In this document: positions 8,766 to 17,307 of the stretch, piece after piece
Layout of the letters: the number at the start of each line of letters is the position of its first letter
How positions within the stretch are numbered: position 1 is the first letter of the stretch
Source of the DNA: Plenodomus lindquistii
Taxonomy: Eukaryota > Ascomycota > Dothideomycetes > Pleosporales > Leptosphaeriaceae
Direction of reading: 5' to 3'
Length of the DNA: 64,000 nucleotides
Assembly (NCBI GenBank): GCA_025504975.1
Contig: JANUWI010000019.1
Span: 1 to 64,000 of the forward strand
Made by a program: the position numbers and the translations under genes
Notes under the pieces: model-generated
Database searches by the model: none
What the model saw: only the letters and a program-made list of their open reading frames with translations
What the model was told of the DNA's origin: nothing

Positions 8766-9096
8766 AGAACTATGAATACCAACACGCTCCCCTCGGGCCA
8801 ACATCTCTACAGATAAGCCCAGCGAACGATATCCTTTGCTTGCCGCCGGTCCCACTGTAAAACCGGTATTCTGAGACAAGCCCAGCGCTTATCTCGGAGG
8901 CAAGGCAGACTCATCGGGGGAATCCCCCCGAGGCGATGTATATAAACTGCTCTCCTGTCGCTCCTGACGAGTTTCTTTCTGTAGATCCAACAAGAAACGA
9001 AAAGTATCTCCTCACAAGAGATATTTAGAGTCTTCATTTTACAGAAAGAATAAAAATCCAATCGAGTTCTTCTTCAGTGGCTTTGTCACTCTTTAA
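8766..9096 (+). repeat. pLTR copy E
   Basis: Full pLTR with an extra A near 9053, ending in TCACTCTTT and a short CCCTAA stub. Followed by a GCGCC hairpin (9108-9119) and a degenerate junction (9120-9143, AACTGACCAACCTGG) that lacks intact telomeric units. Confidence 0.85.
8955..9044 (+). ncRNA. Hammerhead ribozyme, pLTR E
   Basis: Same core and stems as copy A. Confidence 0.8.
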
Positions 9097-9143
9097 CCCT
9101 AACCTAAGCGCCAAGGCGCTAACTGACCAACCTGGTGGCTAAC

Positions 9144-9471
9144 AGAACTATGAATACCAACACGCTCCCCTCGGGCCAACATCTCTACAGATAAGCCCAG
9201 CGAACGATATCCTTTGCTTGCCGCCGGTCCCACTGTAAAACCGGTATTCTGAGACAAGCCCAGCGCTTATCTCGGAGGCACGGCAGACTCATCGGGGGAA
9301 TCCCCCCGAGGCGATGTATATAAACTGCTCTCCTGTCGCTCCTGACGAGTTTCTTTCTGTAGATCCAACAAGAAACGAAAAGTATCTCCTCACAAGAGGT
9401 ATTTAGAGTCTTCATTTTACAGAAAGAATAAAATCCAATCGAGTTCCTCTTCAGTGGCTCTGTCACTCTTT
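9144..9471 (+). repeat. pLTR copy F (5' pLTR of unit 3)
   Basis: Full pLTR upstream of unit 3 ORF1. Ribozyme at 9333-9422. Confidence 0.85.
9333..9422 (+). ncRNA. Hammerhead ribozyme, pLTR F
   Basis: Core unchanged. In stem III the 3' strand is GAGGTATT instead of GAGATATT, which converts a U-A pair to U-G and keeps the helix. Confidence 0.8.
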
Positions 9472-9509
9472 AACCCTAACCCTCCTCAACAACAACTCTT
9501 TTGGTCACC

Positions 9510-10508
9510 ATGTCCGCTTCACCACACACTCCTCAACGAGGACAGCAGAACCGCGCCAGGGCGGGCCCCTCACCCCGCCAAGACGATATGGAGGTTGACT
9601 CGTCAACCATTCCCGTTGAAACCCAATCCAGCGTCAATTCGGAATTGCATAATCGACGAATGGCCCTCGGGCTTGAAGTCGTTTCTGCTTTTCTGAAGAA
9701 AATCGTCAACTCGCGCAGCGTTGCACAACTGGTGTCTAGCGTTCCAGCCGTAGCACAGGACAGAACTCGAGTCAATCTTGACAACATTGTGCAAGCACAC
9801 GTCAAGAAAGCGCTTGCAGTCTCCCTCCTCGCGGAATGGAGAGATTGCATCGCTAAAGAAAACTTCGACTCTATCCTGGAGCTTAAATCCCTTCGTGCTC
9901 CGTCCATTCAGGTCAGCAAGCTTGCTGAACACGGCGGTAGCATCCCGCGAAATTTCGATGAATCTCTCAAGGAAGCCAAAAAGCTGTCACTCACCCGCAT
10001 GATCGAAATCAAGGACCTTGAGGTGCAATCCCTGACCGGTCTATGCAACCAGACACAGCAGGCGAATTTACTACACAGAAGCTGGTTACCCATCGCCCAG
10101 ATGGAAGGGGTGAGCTTTGAGGCCTCGGCTATTCTGCTCGACCCCGCCTGCTCCCTGTCCCTGGTACAATCAGCCATATCAATTGGAGAGAATACTGCGC
10201 AGAAACAGATGAGCCTTAGGGCAAAGAAATCTAGCACAGTTAAAAGAGCACGTAGAGACGGGACAGCCGTCATGCCAACGGACTCCAAAAGTCTCGAAGT
10301 GTTCGTCAAAGAAATCGCGAAACGGCAAAGGCAGTCTGCCCAAGACAAGGCCAAAGCCAACAAGAAAAAATCGGGAAAAGGTCGGAGAGGGGCTGGTCCC
10401 TCCAAGACCAAAAACCAGAAGAATCCCAACAAAATTGGGAAGAAGGACCGCCAACAAAAAAACGGAAAACGCGGTTCTTCCTCCAGAAGGCAGCCCAAGA
10501 AGCCTTAG
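9510..10508 (+). CDS. PLE ORF1, basic protein (unit 3)
   Basis: 332 residues, same start context as units 1 and 2. One Asn-to-Asp change (KKDRQQK) lies just before the slippery site. Lys/Arg-rich tail conserved. Family unknown. Confidence 0.75.
   Translation: MSASPHTPQRGQQNRARAGPSPRQDDMEVDSSTIPVETQSSVNSELHNRRMALGLEVVSAFLKKIVNSRSVAQLVSSVPAVAQDRTRVNLDNIVQAHVKKALAVSLLAEWRDCIAKENFDSILELKSLRAPSIQVSKLAEHGGSIPRNFDESLKEAKKLSLTRMIEIKDLEVQSLTGLCNQTQQANLLHRSWLPIAQMEGVSFEASAILLDPACSLSLVQSAISIGENTAQKQMSLRAKKSSTVKRARRDGTAVMPTDSKSLEVFVKEIAKRQRQSAQDKAKANKKKSGKGRRGAGPSKTKNQKNPNKIGKKDRQQKNGKRGSSSRRQPKKP
10457..10463 (+). promoter_or_regulatory. Candidate -1 frameshift site A AAA AAC (unit 3)
   Basis: Heptamer and register conserved although a base 10 nt upstream has changed. 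Confidence 0.6.
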
Positions 10509-12580
10509 ATGCACCGGCTCCCTTTGCATCAGGCAAGCTGCCTTTGGAGTTCTACCAACTCTCAAGTAACACTGCACAATACATGTACATCTGGCGTACA
10601 TGGCCGTCTCATTGGTTTGAGACTCTCATGTCATGGAAACCAGGTGTACACAAACTCGATGGTGTCAGACTTCCCCCGGACATCGAGTACACCCTTAGTG
10701 TAAACTTGAAACACCTCTTCCCTATTCGATATTCGGAAAAGGTTGCTGAAGATTGGTTCGAGGAACTTTGCCGCAAGGCCAGACTCCTCACCTATTTTTG
10801 GAAAAAAGGTAACGATCAAGATGACGTTACCCCCGACTGGGCGAAATCAATCCCGTATCTCGCTTCCGGTTGGGACCCTGGCATTGACGACGACTGGTTT
10901 GCAGATGGTATTCTTGACGGGAGGAAGACTCTGCGTCATGCGCTCCATGAGCGATCTATACCCCGACGAGATGTAAAGGACGATGCTCTCTTTCATGTGA
11001 CCGTCCATCCAAAAAACCTGCAAAGATGGCTGTCGGAAGCTCAGCTTCTGGCTTTCATCACCGACAAAACCCTGGGGATTGTCGTCGTCACTCGTGAATG
11101 GTACGAGGAACAAATCCAAGCCTTTTTGGATCTACCATCACCTTCAACAGCGCACCTCCCTCCCAGGGAACGCCGTCCGCTGTTTGAGGTTCAGCATCAA
11201 GGAAAGGAAGCTTTTACCGATTTCTTTACGGGTTGCGTCAATGACCTGAACGGTAGAATGCTCAAGATGCCCAACGGCGAAGTTTTTCCGTTCCTTTCTT
11301 CAAAAAAGGTACAAAAATTCTGGCGTTCAGCGTACTCCAATACGACAATCCCTGTCTTCCATGGTATCCCAAAGATTCACAAAAATCCATGGAAGATTCG
11401 GCCAATAGTCCCTATGCATTCTTATGTGTTAGGACCGCTGGCCAGGATTCTGCACGCCCTTCTCTTACCGGTTCAACGATCTTTCCCATGGATATGTGAA
11501 AGCAGTCGGAATCTGTGTTCAGAAGTCGCAGATTTTAATAGGAGATTGGAAACTTCTCCACGTCTCCACTCTGGAGATGTGACGGGCATGTACACGAATA
11601 TTCAATGGAGGTATTTTCGTGATGCCCTGCAGCTTATCTTATCTTCCGGCGACTGGTATGATGAGCAGACCAGGAACTGGATTTTAGACGCTGCCGAACG
11701 AATCTGGTTTAGCGCCTTGTTTCAGCTCGGACCATACTTGGTTAGTCAGACAGACGGAGTGCCAATGGGGCTACATTGCGCTCCAGTCTTTGCAAACCTT
11801 TTCATGGCCTTCTACGAACAAGGATTCATCAACGCGTCACCATCTCTGTTTTACAGACGATACATTGATGATATCTTCGCCCTTGACCCTTCGGACGAAG
11901 CGCTAGATCGATTACGCGTCCCCGGACTTTCGATCCAATGGACGCATTCCGCCCACGAACTCCCGTTCCTCGACGTACGCTTCCACACGCACCCCGAGTC
12001 GGCGGAGGTGTGCTTCGCGCCTCATCACAAGGCGCTTAGCCACCACCAATATATCCCATGGGCAAGCGCCCATCCCCTGTCGGTCAAGAAGGGGATGATC
12101 AAAGGCGAGCTCAGCCGGGTCCGCGCAATATGCTATAAGGAGTCATACTTTTTGACATGGAAGGCGACATTTTTGTCGTGGCTCCGAGCGCGCGGCTGGC
12201 CAAATCGGGTGTTACACTCCTGGGCACGGCAAGTCCAATGGCGATCTTACTTTCCCGGCTCCGGGCTGGAGAAAAGGGAAAGGACGAAAGCAATCATTGC
12301 CGTGTCCAAATATAACCCCGTATGGGATCAGGTTTCTTCGACCGCTATCTGGGAGAACATGAGGAAAGCATGGTTCCGTCATGGGCTTACGGACCTGCCA
12401 TACCCACCGAATGTTCTTGTTGCCAAGAAACGTACAAAGTCCATGTGGGACTCTGTGCGAGCGGTAAATCGAAATATCCTTACCAAGGAAATCGAAGAAA
12501 TCGACATCGAGGATTTGTCGGTATCTGTGTCATCCTTAAGCACAGAAATGCCCTATCAGTCCCCTCGAGCTCTGACCTGA
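10463..12580 (+). CDS. PLE ORF2, Penelope-like reverse transcriptase (unit 3)
   Basis: Intact RT with the same motifs as unit 1 (GDVTGMYTNI, VPMGLHCAP, YIDD, LPFLDV), 678 residues when counted from the TTG at 10544. A handful of substitutions (for example Asn-to-Thr in ITDKTLG, Tyr-to-His in APHHKA) and many synonymous changes suggest it was functional until recently. No in-frame ATG occurs near the start, so the same frameshift mechanism is inferred. Confidence 0.85.
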   Translation, partial: RKTRFFLQKAAQEALDAPAPFASGKLPLEFYQLSSNTAQYMYIWRTWPSHWFETLMSWKPGVHKLDGVRLPPDIEYTLSVNLKHLFPIRYSEKVAEDWFEELCRKARLLTYFWKKGNDQDDVTPDWAKSIPYLASGWDPGIDDDWFADGILDGRKTLRHALHERSIPRRDVKDDALFHVTVHPKNLQRWLSEAQLLAFITDKTLGIVVVTREWYEEQIQAFLDLPSPSTAHLPPRERRPLFEVQHQGKEAFTDFFTGCVNDLNGRMLKMPNGEVFPFLSSKKVQKFWRSAYSNTTIPVFHGIPKIHKNPWKIRPIVPMHSYVLGPLARILHALLLPVQRSFPWICESSRNLCSEVADFNRRLETSPRLHSGDVTGMYTNIQWRYFRDALQLILSSGDWYDEQTRNWILDAAERIWFSALFQLGPYLVSQTDGVPMGLHCAPVFANLFMAFYEQGFINASPSLFYRRYIDDIFALDPSDEALDRLRVPGLSIQWTHSAHELPFLDVRFHTHPESAEVCFAPHHKALSHHQYIPWASAHPLSVKKGMIKGELSRVRAICYKESYFLTWKATFLSWLRARGWPNRVLHSWARQVQWRSYFPGSGLEKRERTKAIIAVSKYNPVWDQVSSTAIWENMRKAWFRHGLTDLPYPPNVLVAKKRTKSMWDSVRAVNRNILTKEIEEIDIEDLSVSVSSLSTEMPYQSPRALT

Positions 12581-13105
12581 GCCTTACAATGTTCAGAGAA
12601 AGGCTGCTTCCTGCGTAATGCTCGAAGCCGTTGACACCCTTCTAGAGAAATACTGGTATCCTGGTTCTTCATGCGCCCGTTAGGGTATTAAAACTTCTTC
12701 CGAAGTCGCGTCGAGGATCTGCAGGCTTGGTAAGACCCGGTGGCTTCCTCGGAAGTCGGCACCAGCCTTTTCTCTTTCCTGACCCTTGCTGTGTATCGCG
12801 ACGCGTCATGCCTAGCTTTCACACTTCAAGGAGCATCAACATGGTTGTCTTGAGAGGAACCTGGAAAATGGTTTGCCCCTTCTTAGTACCACACGAAAAC
12901 GTGCTAGTAGCTTCGGCGAAGACACAAAGTACTGTGCGAAGAGTCGGGAGATCATTTGCCCAATTCTCTTACAGCTATTTTGACGTCGGGGGAAGAAGGA
13001 CAATTGGGGAAAGAACGAGAGGAGATTGGTAAGTCATTTCGGTGTTATTTCGATTAAGGTCGACCATTGCGGTTTCTGGAAACAGAAGGAATAGGAGAAG
13101 GGCAA
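12581..13105 (+). other. 3' untranslated region of unit 3, with replaced segment
   Basis: Starts and ends like the other units, but about 12640-12780 differs completely from the matching part of units 1 and 2. A 101-codon open frame at 12727-13032 crosses it without any recognised domain, so I do not call a gene. Confidence 0.6.
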
Positions 13106-13148
13106 GCGCCAAGGCGCTAACCCTGACCCTAACCCTAATTGGCTAACC
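13106..13148 (+). repeat. Junction with GCGCC hairpin and telomeric units
   Basis: Same hairpin plus CCCTGA/CCCTAA units as the other junctions, ending ATTGGCTAACC. Confidence 0.8.
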
Positions 13149-13476
13149 AGAACTATGAATACCAACACGCTCCCCTCGGGCCAACATCTCTACAGATAAG
13201 CCCAGCGAACGATATCCTTTGCTTGCCGCCGGTCCCACTGTAAAACCGGTATTCTGAGACAAGCCCAGCGCTTATCTCGGAGGCAAGGCAGACTCATCGG
13301 GGGAATCCCCCCGAGGCGATGTATATAAACTGCTCTCCTGTCGCTCCTGACGAGTTTCTTTCTGTAGATCCAACAAGAAACGAAAAGTATCTCCTCACAA
13401 GAGGTATTTAGAGTCTTCATTTTACAGAAAGAATAAAATCCAATCGAGTTCCTCTTCAGTGGCTCTGTCACTCTTT
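13149..13476 (+). repeat. pLTR copy G (3'-most)
   Basis: Last pLTR, ending CACTCTTT directly against the long telomeric tract. Carries the ribozyme at 13338-13427. Confidence 0.85.
13338..13427 (+). ncRNA. Hammerhead ribozyme, pLTR G
   Basis: Same core. Carries the U-G stem III variant seen in copy F. Confidence 0.8.
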
Positions 13477-13581
13477 AACCCTAACCCTAACCCTAACCCT
13501 AACCCTAACCCTAACCCTAACCCTAACCCTAACCCTAACCCTAACCCTAACCCTAACCCTAACCCTAACCCTAACCCTAAC
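13477..13581 (+). repeat. Telomeric repeat array (CCCTAA)n, ~17 units
   Basis: About 105 bp of uninterrupted CCCTAA. This is probably the former chromosome end onto which the retroelement array was added. Confidence 0.95.
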
Positions 13582-14792
13582 ATAACATAACAAACAAACA
13601 ACTACACTCTATAACTAAATCCTCCTTACCTTTACTTTAATTTATCTTCTTTACTTTTCTTTATTTCCCTTTTATTTTAATATTTCCTCTTATAATATTA
13701 ACTCTTTTCTATAACTACTATTTTATCTATCTTTTTATAAATAACTTAACTTTTCTTTTTATAATATAACTATATACTTTTTCTAATATTACTTTTATAT
13801 CTTTTCTTTTTCTTTTCTTTTTACTTTACTTTTTATTTATTATTCTATTATTTTAACTTTATACTACTTTTTTTTTATTACTTTTAATTTTTTTTAATAA
13901 CTACTTTTACTTTTTCAATTTTATTTAACTCTTTTTTTTATTATTCTCTAATTTTTTTTGAAAACTCTTTTTTTAATTTATATTTATCTTCTTTTTTCTT
14001 TATTTTTTTTACTTTTTTTTTATTTTTATACTATTATTCTACTCTTTTTTTTTACTTTTTTCTTTTTTTAATTTACTATTATTTCTACTTTTCTTTTACT
14101 TTTCTTTTTTTCTTTTTTATATACCTTTTTTATACTTTTTTTATATTTCTATTTTTATTATATTTTTACTATTCTATTCTATATTTATATAAATTTTTTT
14201 TACTAACTTTTAACTTTTTTTTTTCTAATATTCTACTACTTTATTTTCTTTCTACTTTATTATTTTTTTATTATAACTTTTTTTTTTAACTTTATTTATT
14301 TTTAATTTTATTTCTTCTCTATAAATATAAACTCTATAAAATACCTCTTAACTTTTTTTTTTTTTTTTTTACTATTCTCTATTTTTATTATCTACGTTAT
14401 TATAATTCTTTTAAATCTTTTCTATTTATTTTACTTTAATTTTATTTTACTTTCTATTTTAATATTAAATATATATATTCTATAACTAACTATTTTACTA
14501 AATACTCTTTTACTTTTATATTATATACTTTTTTTTTATTTTTATTTAACTATAACTATATTTTATAGTTTTACTATTATACTTTTTTTTATAATTTTTT
14601 ATTACTCTACTTTTTTTTCTAATATTTATTTAATATTAAACTTTTACTTTATTATAATCTTTTAAATATAACTTTATAACTTATTTACTTTTTTTTTATA
14701 CTTTTTTATTAATATTCTACTTTATATTTTATTTTTTACTATATCTAAAATAAATTTATAACTTAAACTATTTTCTATATTTTTATTACTAA
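13582..14792. other. G-less AT-rich subtelomeric tract
   Basis: About 1.2 kb of T, A and C with only three G residues on the + strand (near 13960, 14396 and 14568). C remains common, so the strand bias is extreme. It contains no ORF. The flank right of the transposon (16659-16950) continues the same G-poor character with more C retained. Confidence 0.85.
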
Positions 14793-14794
14793 TA

Positions 14795-16656
14795 ACGTAC
14801 TCCACAAGCGAGTGGCCGGCACAAGCGAGTGGCCGGGCTCTGCCAAGACCACACCAAAACGTACTCTTGCAACAGTACTGCACAACCAACAACAACAGTA
14901 CGTAGAAATCGTAGTAAGCCAATCTATTCAGAAATACTTTCTACTTCTTGCTTGCACGTGCGCGCGTTGTGCCCACCCTCACCGCAGCGTCCACAGCGCC
15001 GTTGCGTGGGTTCGCCTCCCTCAGCGCGCACCCTCTTCGACGCCTTCTTCCCATCACCACGCGCCGCAAACTCCTTTAGAGTCGTCAAGCGTAGGCCCTC
15101 CTCGACCGTAAGGGTACCCTCCTTCTGTACCCGCTTCCTCTTGTGCGATTTACGTCGCGTGGCGGCCTCATTTGCTGCTCGAAGCTCAACGACTTCATTG
15201 CGCATCAACACCATCTGATGCGCCATCAACGCTGCGCCTTTGCTGAACTTTTCAAGCGCATCAACCATGGCAGTTGGCGAGCTATCCACATGCCTTCGAA
15301 TCCTCTCTTCAAGGAGCTTCGATTGCGACCCAAATTGCAGGGTATTGCTTGGGGTCTGGGAGTGCCAGGGCTCATTGTTGACGGCGGGGGGTGACGGCGT
15401 ACGCAGCTTGATGTCAAGGCCAGATATCACAGCCTCTGGGTCAAAGGGAACCAAGCCCGCGCCTCGAAAGCCTCCCTGGATATTGCTTTGAGTAATGGCA
15501 GCATTGAAAGCAGCAATAAAGCACGGCAAGAACTCGATCTTGGTGATGTGGTTGATCCGGTTGCGCATCAGATCCTCGGCTTGGCGGCCATACGCCTTCT
15601 TCAGAGGCGCAAAACAACCAACGTCAAGCGGCTGCAGGAGGTGCGACGAGTGGGGAGGCATGCAGAGGGTCATGATCTTGTGTTCCTTGCAGTACTGGTG
15701 GAACTCAAGCGAGTTGTGGCTCTCATGACCGTCGACTATGAGCAGACGTACTGTGCCAACAGTACGCTCTTTTGTGTGCTTGTCAAAGTGCTTTAACCAG
15801 TCTAGACCAAGCCCATTGTCTGTCCAGCCGTTCTCAGAGACTGCAAGAGCCCAGTCCCGAGGCAGGCTGGGCTCCTTGTACCAGGCAGAGAGGTGGTGCT
15901 TGCCGGCAAAGATGATGAAGGGTGGGATAGCCCACCCCGTCGCGTTGATGCCTTGGATCACTGTAGTCCACTCCCGGTTGCCCTGCTGCACAGATTTTGG
16001 ACGCCCTTGATAGTCGGCACCTGTGACAACTGCCCCAGTTGATATGACGCCCATCATGAAGCCTGTCTCGTCGAAGTTGTAGATGTCTTCGTCCTGGATG
16101 CCGTACTTGGCTTTGGTATTCTCTACAAGCCGGAACCAGTCACCGATAACCACTGGATCTTCGCAGAGGGCTCTCTTATAATCGTACTTGCGATTGAACT
16201 TCACTTTAAGCTCAGGGCGACGCTTAACGAAGTTTGCAGCCCAGTTCTTGCCAGTAGGGTTGCGGTGCCGGGCTTCAAGCAAAGAATCTGCCATATCTTT
16301 GACTGCAGCGAGCTGGGGCGGGAATCCTCTTGCAGCAAGGTCAAGCACATGCTTGACAATCACCTCCTCTTCAGTCTTAAGCAGGTTCATTGAATTAGGC
16401 TTGCAATCACGTCGTGGGGCAGTACCGGCGCGTCGTCGTCGTAGGGTCCTTTCTGCAACCTTGTAGACTGCAGCAGCCCTTGAAATAGTAAGTGTCGCGT
16501 CTTGTTGGATAGCCTGCAATGCAAGCTGTATTTGAGATTCAATTGAAGACTTTTTTACGTTGTTGCGTTGAGACATTGATGATAGTATGAAGTTTGGTGT
16601 GGTCTTGGCAGAGCCCGGCCACTCGCTTGTGCCGGCCACTCGCTTGTGGAGTACGT
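14795..16656 (-). mobile_element. Pogo/Fot1-type DNA transposon
   Basis: 1,862 bp, flanked by TA target-site duplications (14793-14794 and 16657-16658). Perfect 64-bp terminal inverted repeats lie at 14795-14858 and 16593-16656, beginning ACGTACTCCACAAGC. Each repeat contains two direct copies of ACAAGCGAGTGGCCGG. One intact transposase ORF fills the interior. Base composition is normal against mutated flanks, so insertion postdates the decay of the tract. Confidence 0.9.
14924..16576 (-). CDS. DDE_1 (Fot1/pogo-like) transposase
   Basis: 550 residues from the ATG at 16576 (MSQRNNVKKSS). An in-frame ATG at 16639 lies within the terminal repeat and would add 21 residues. The N-terminus has a psq/CENP-B-type helix-turn-helix (ISRAAAVYKVAERTLRRR). 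The DDE_1 core has YNFDETGF (first Asp), LLIVDGHESHNS (second Asp) and LLQPLDVGCFAPLKKAY (third Asp). The C-terminus carries a CCHC knuckle (CGRCGEGGHNARTC). The ORF is uninterrupted and may be active. Confidence 0.9.
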   Translation of the reverse strand: MSQRNNVKKSSIESQIQLALQAIQQDATLTISRAAAVYKVAERTLRRRRAGTAPRRDCKPNSMNLLKTEEEVIVKHVLDLAARGFPPQLAAVKDMADSLLEARHRNPTGKNWAANFVKRRPELKVKFNRKYDYKRALCEDPVVIGDWFRLVENTKAKYGIQDEDIYNFDETGFMMGVISTGAVVTGADYQGRPKSVQQGNREWTTVIQGINATGWAIPPFIIFAGKHHLSAWYKEPSLPRDWALAVSENGWTDNGLGLDWLKHFDKHTKERTVGTVRLLIVDGHESHNSLEFHQYCKEHKIMTLCMPPHSSHLLQPLDVGCFAPLKKAYGRQAEDLMRNRINHITKIEFLPCFIAAFNAAITQSNIQGGFRGAGLVPFDPEAVISGLDIKLRTPSPPAVNNEPWHSQTPSNTLQFGSQSKLLEERIRRHVDSSPTAMVDALEKFSKGAALMAHQMVLMRNEVVELRAANEAATRRKSHKRKRVQKEGTLTVEEGLRLTTLKEFAARGDGKKASKRVRAEGGEPTQRRCGRCGEGGHNARTCKQEVESISE

Positions 16657-16658
16657 TA

Positions 16659-16957
16659 TTCTATAATTCTTTACTACTATTTATTCTTTACTTAAGTTAT
16701 AACTTTTTACTCTTTTTTAATTTTCTTCTAAACTCTACTTAATACTTTTATTTTACTTTTTAAATCCTTTTTTTATAACCCTATGATTCTTTACTTGCTA
16801 TTACTAACTCTGTACCTATTCTTCTATTAATCTACCTTTATATGCCCTAATCTGTGCGTATCTCTAATCCCAATTCTTACCTAATATCTATATCTATCCT
16901 AACCCTATCCTTTCTCCTCTAACCTTTATATAACCTGACCTTGATTTTTCTTGTGAC
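16659..16957. other. G-poor subtelomeric tract, right of the transposon
   Basis: Continuation of the G-less tract. C content and occasional G rise toward the helicase gene, with stretches such as CTAACCCTATCC. No gene. Confidence 0.6.
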
Positions 16958-16960
16958 ACC

Positions 16961-17031
16961 TTACGGGTTGCGGGCTCTTGACGGGTTGGGGGGCTTCTTA
17001 CGGGTTGGGGGGCTTCTTACGGGTTGCGGGC
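16961..17031 (+). repeat. Tandem TTACGGGTTGSGGGG repeats, ~19 bp period
   Basis: Four imperfect units built on ACGGGTTG(C/G)GGG with TTCT spacers, between the G-poor tract and the helicase 3' end. Confidence 0.7.
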
Positions 17032-17307
17032 TCTGCATGGGCTGCGGCTATTTGTAAACCCCTCTCTCTTCCCTACTGCTACCTTTACTCTGTGACACCT
17101 GATGGGCCTGCTGCACACCCTTTTCTTGCCCCTCTCCTTTGCCCCGCGTGCTATTATCTACTTGCCTTAAATACTGCGAACCCTGACCCTATCCTGACTT
17201 ATGTCCTACCTTGGGCCGACGAACTCCTACCTTGAAACGGATGGACCCCCTCCTCCTGCACGCACTTCTTACGATTCTGTTGTACATTATCTTTCTATCT
17301 ACTGCCC

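Larger units (their letters stand above)
9144..13117 (+). mobile_element. Penelope-like telomeric retroelement, unit 3
   Basis: Most centromere-proximal unit, both ORFs intact, slightly more diverged from units 1 and 2. About 130 bp of its 3' UTR (roughly 12640-12780) is replaced by unrelated sequence. Followed by junction 13106-13148, pLTR G and the long CCCTAA tract. Confidence 0.8.

Noticed and set aside
1..13581. MoTeR-like (non-LTR) telomeric retrotransposon
   Set aside because: RT motifs GDVTGMYTNI, YIDD and FLDV are Penelope-type, and no restriction-like endonuclease is visible.
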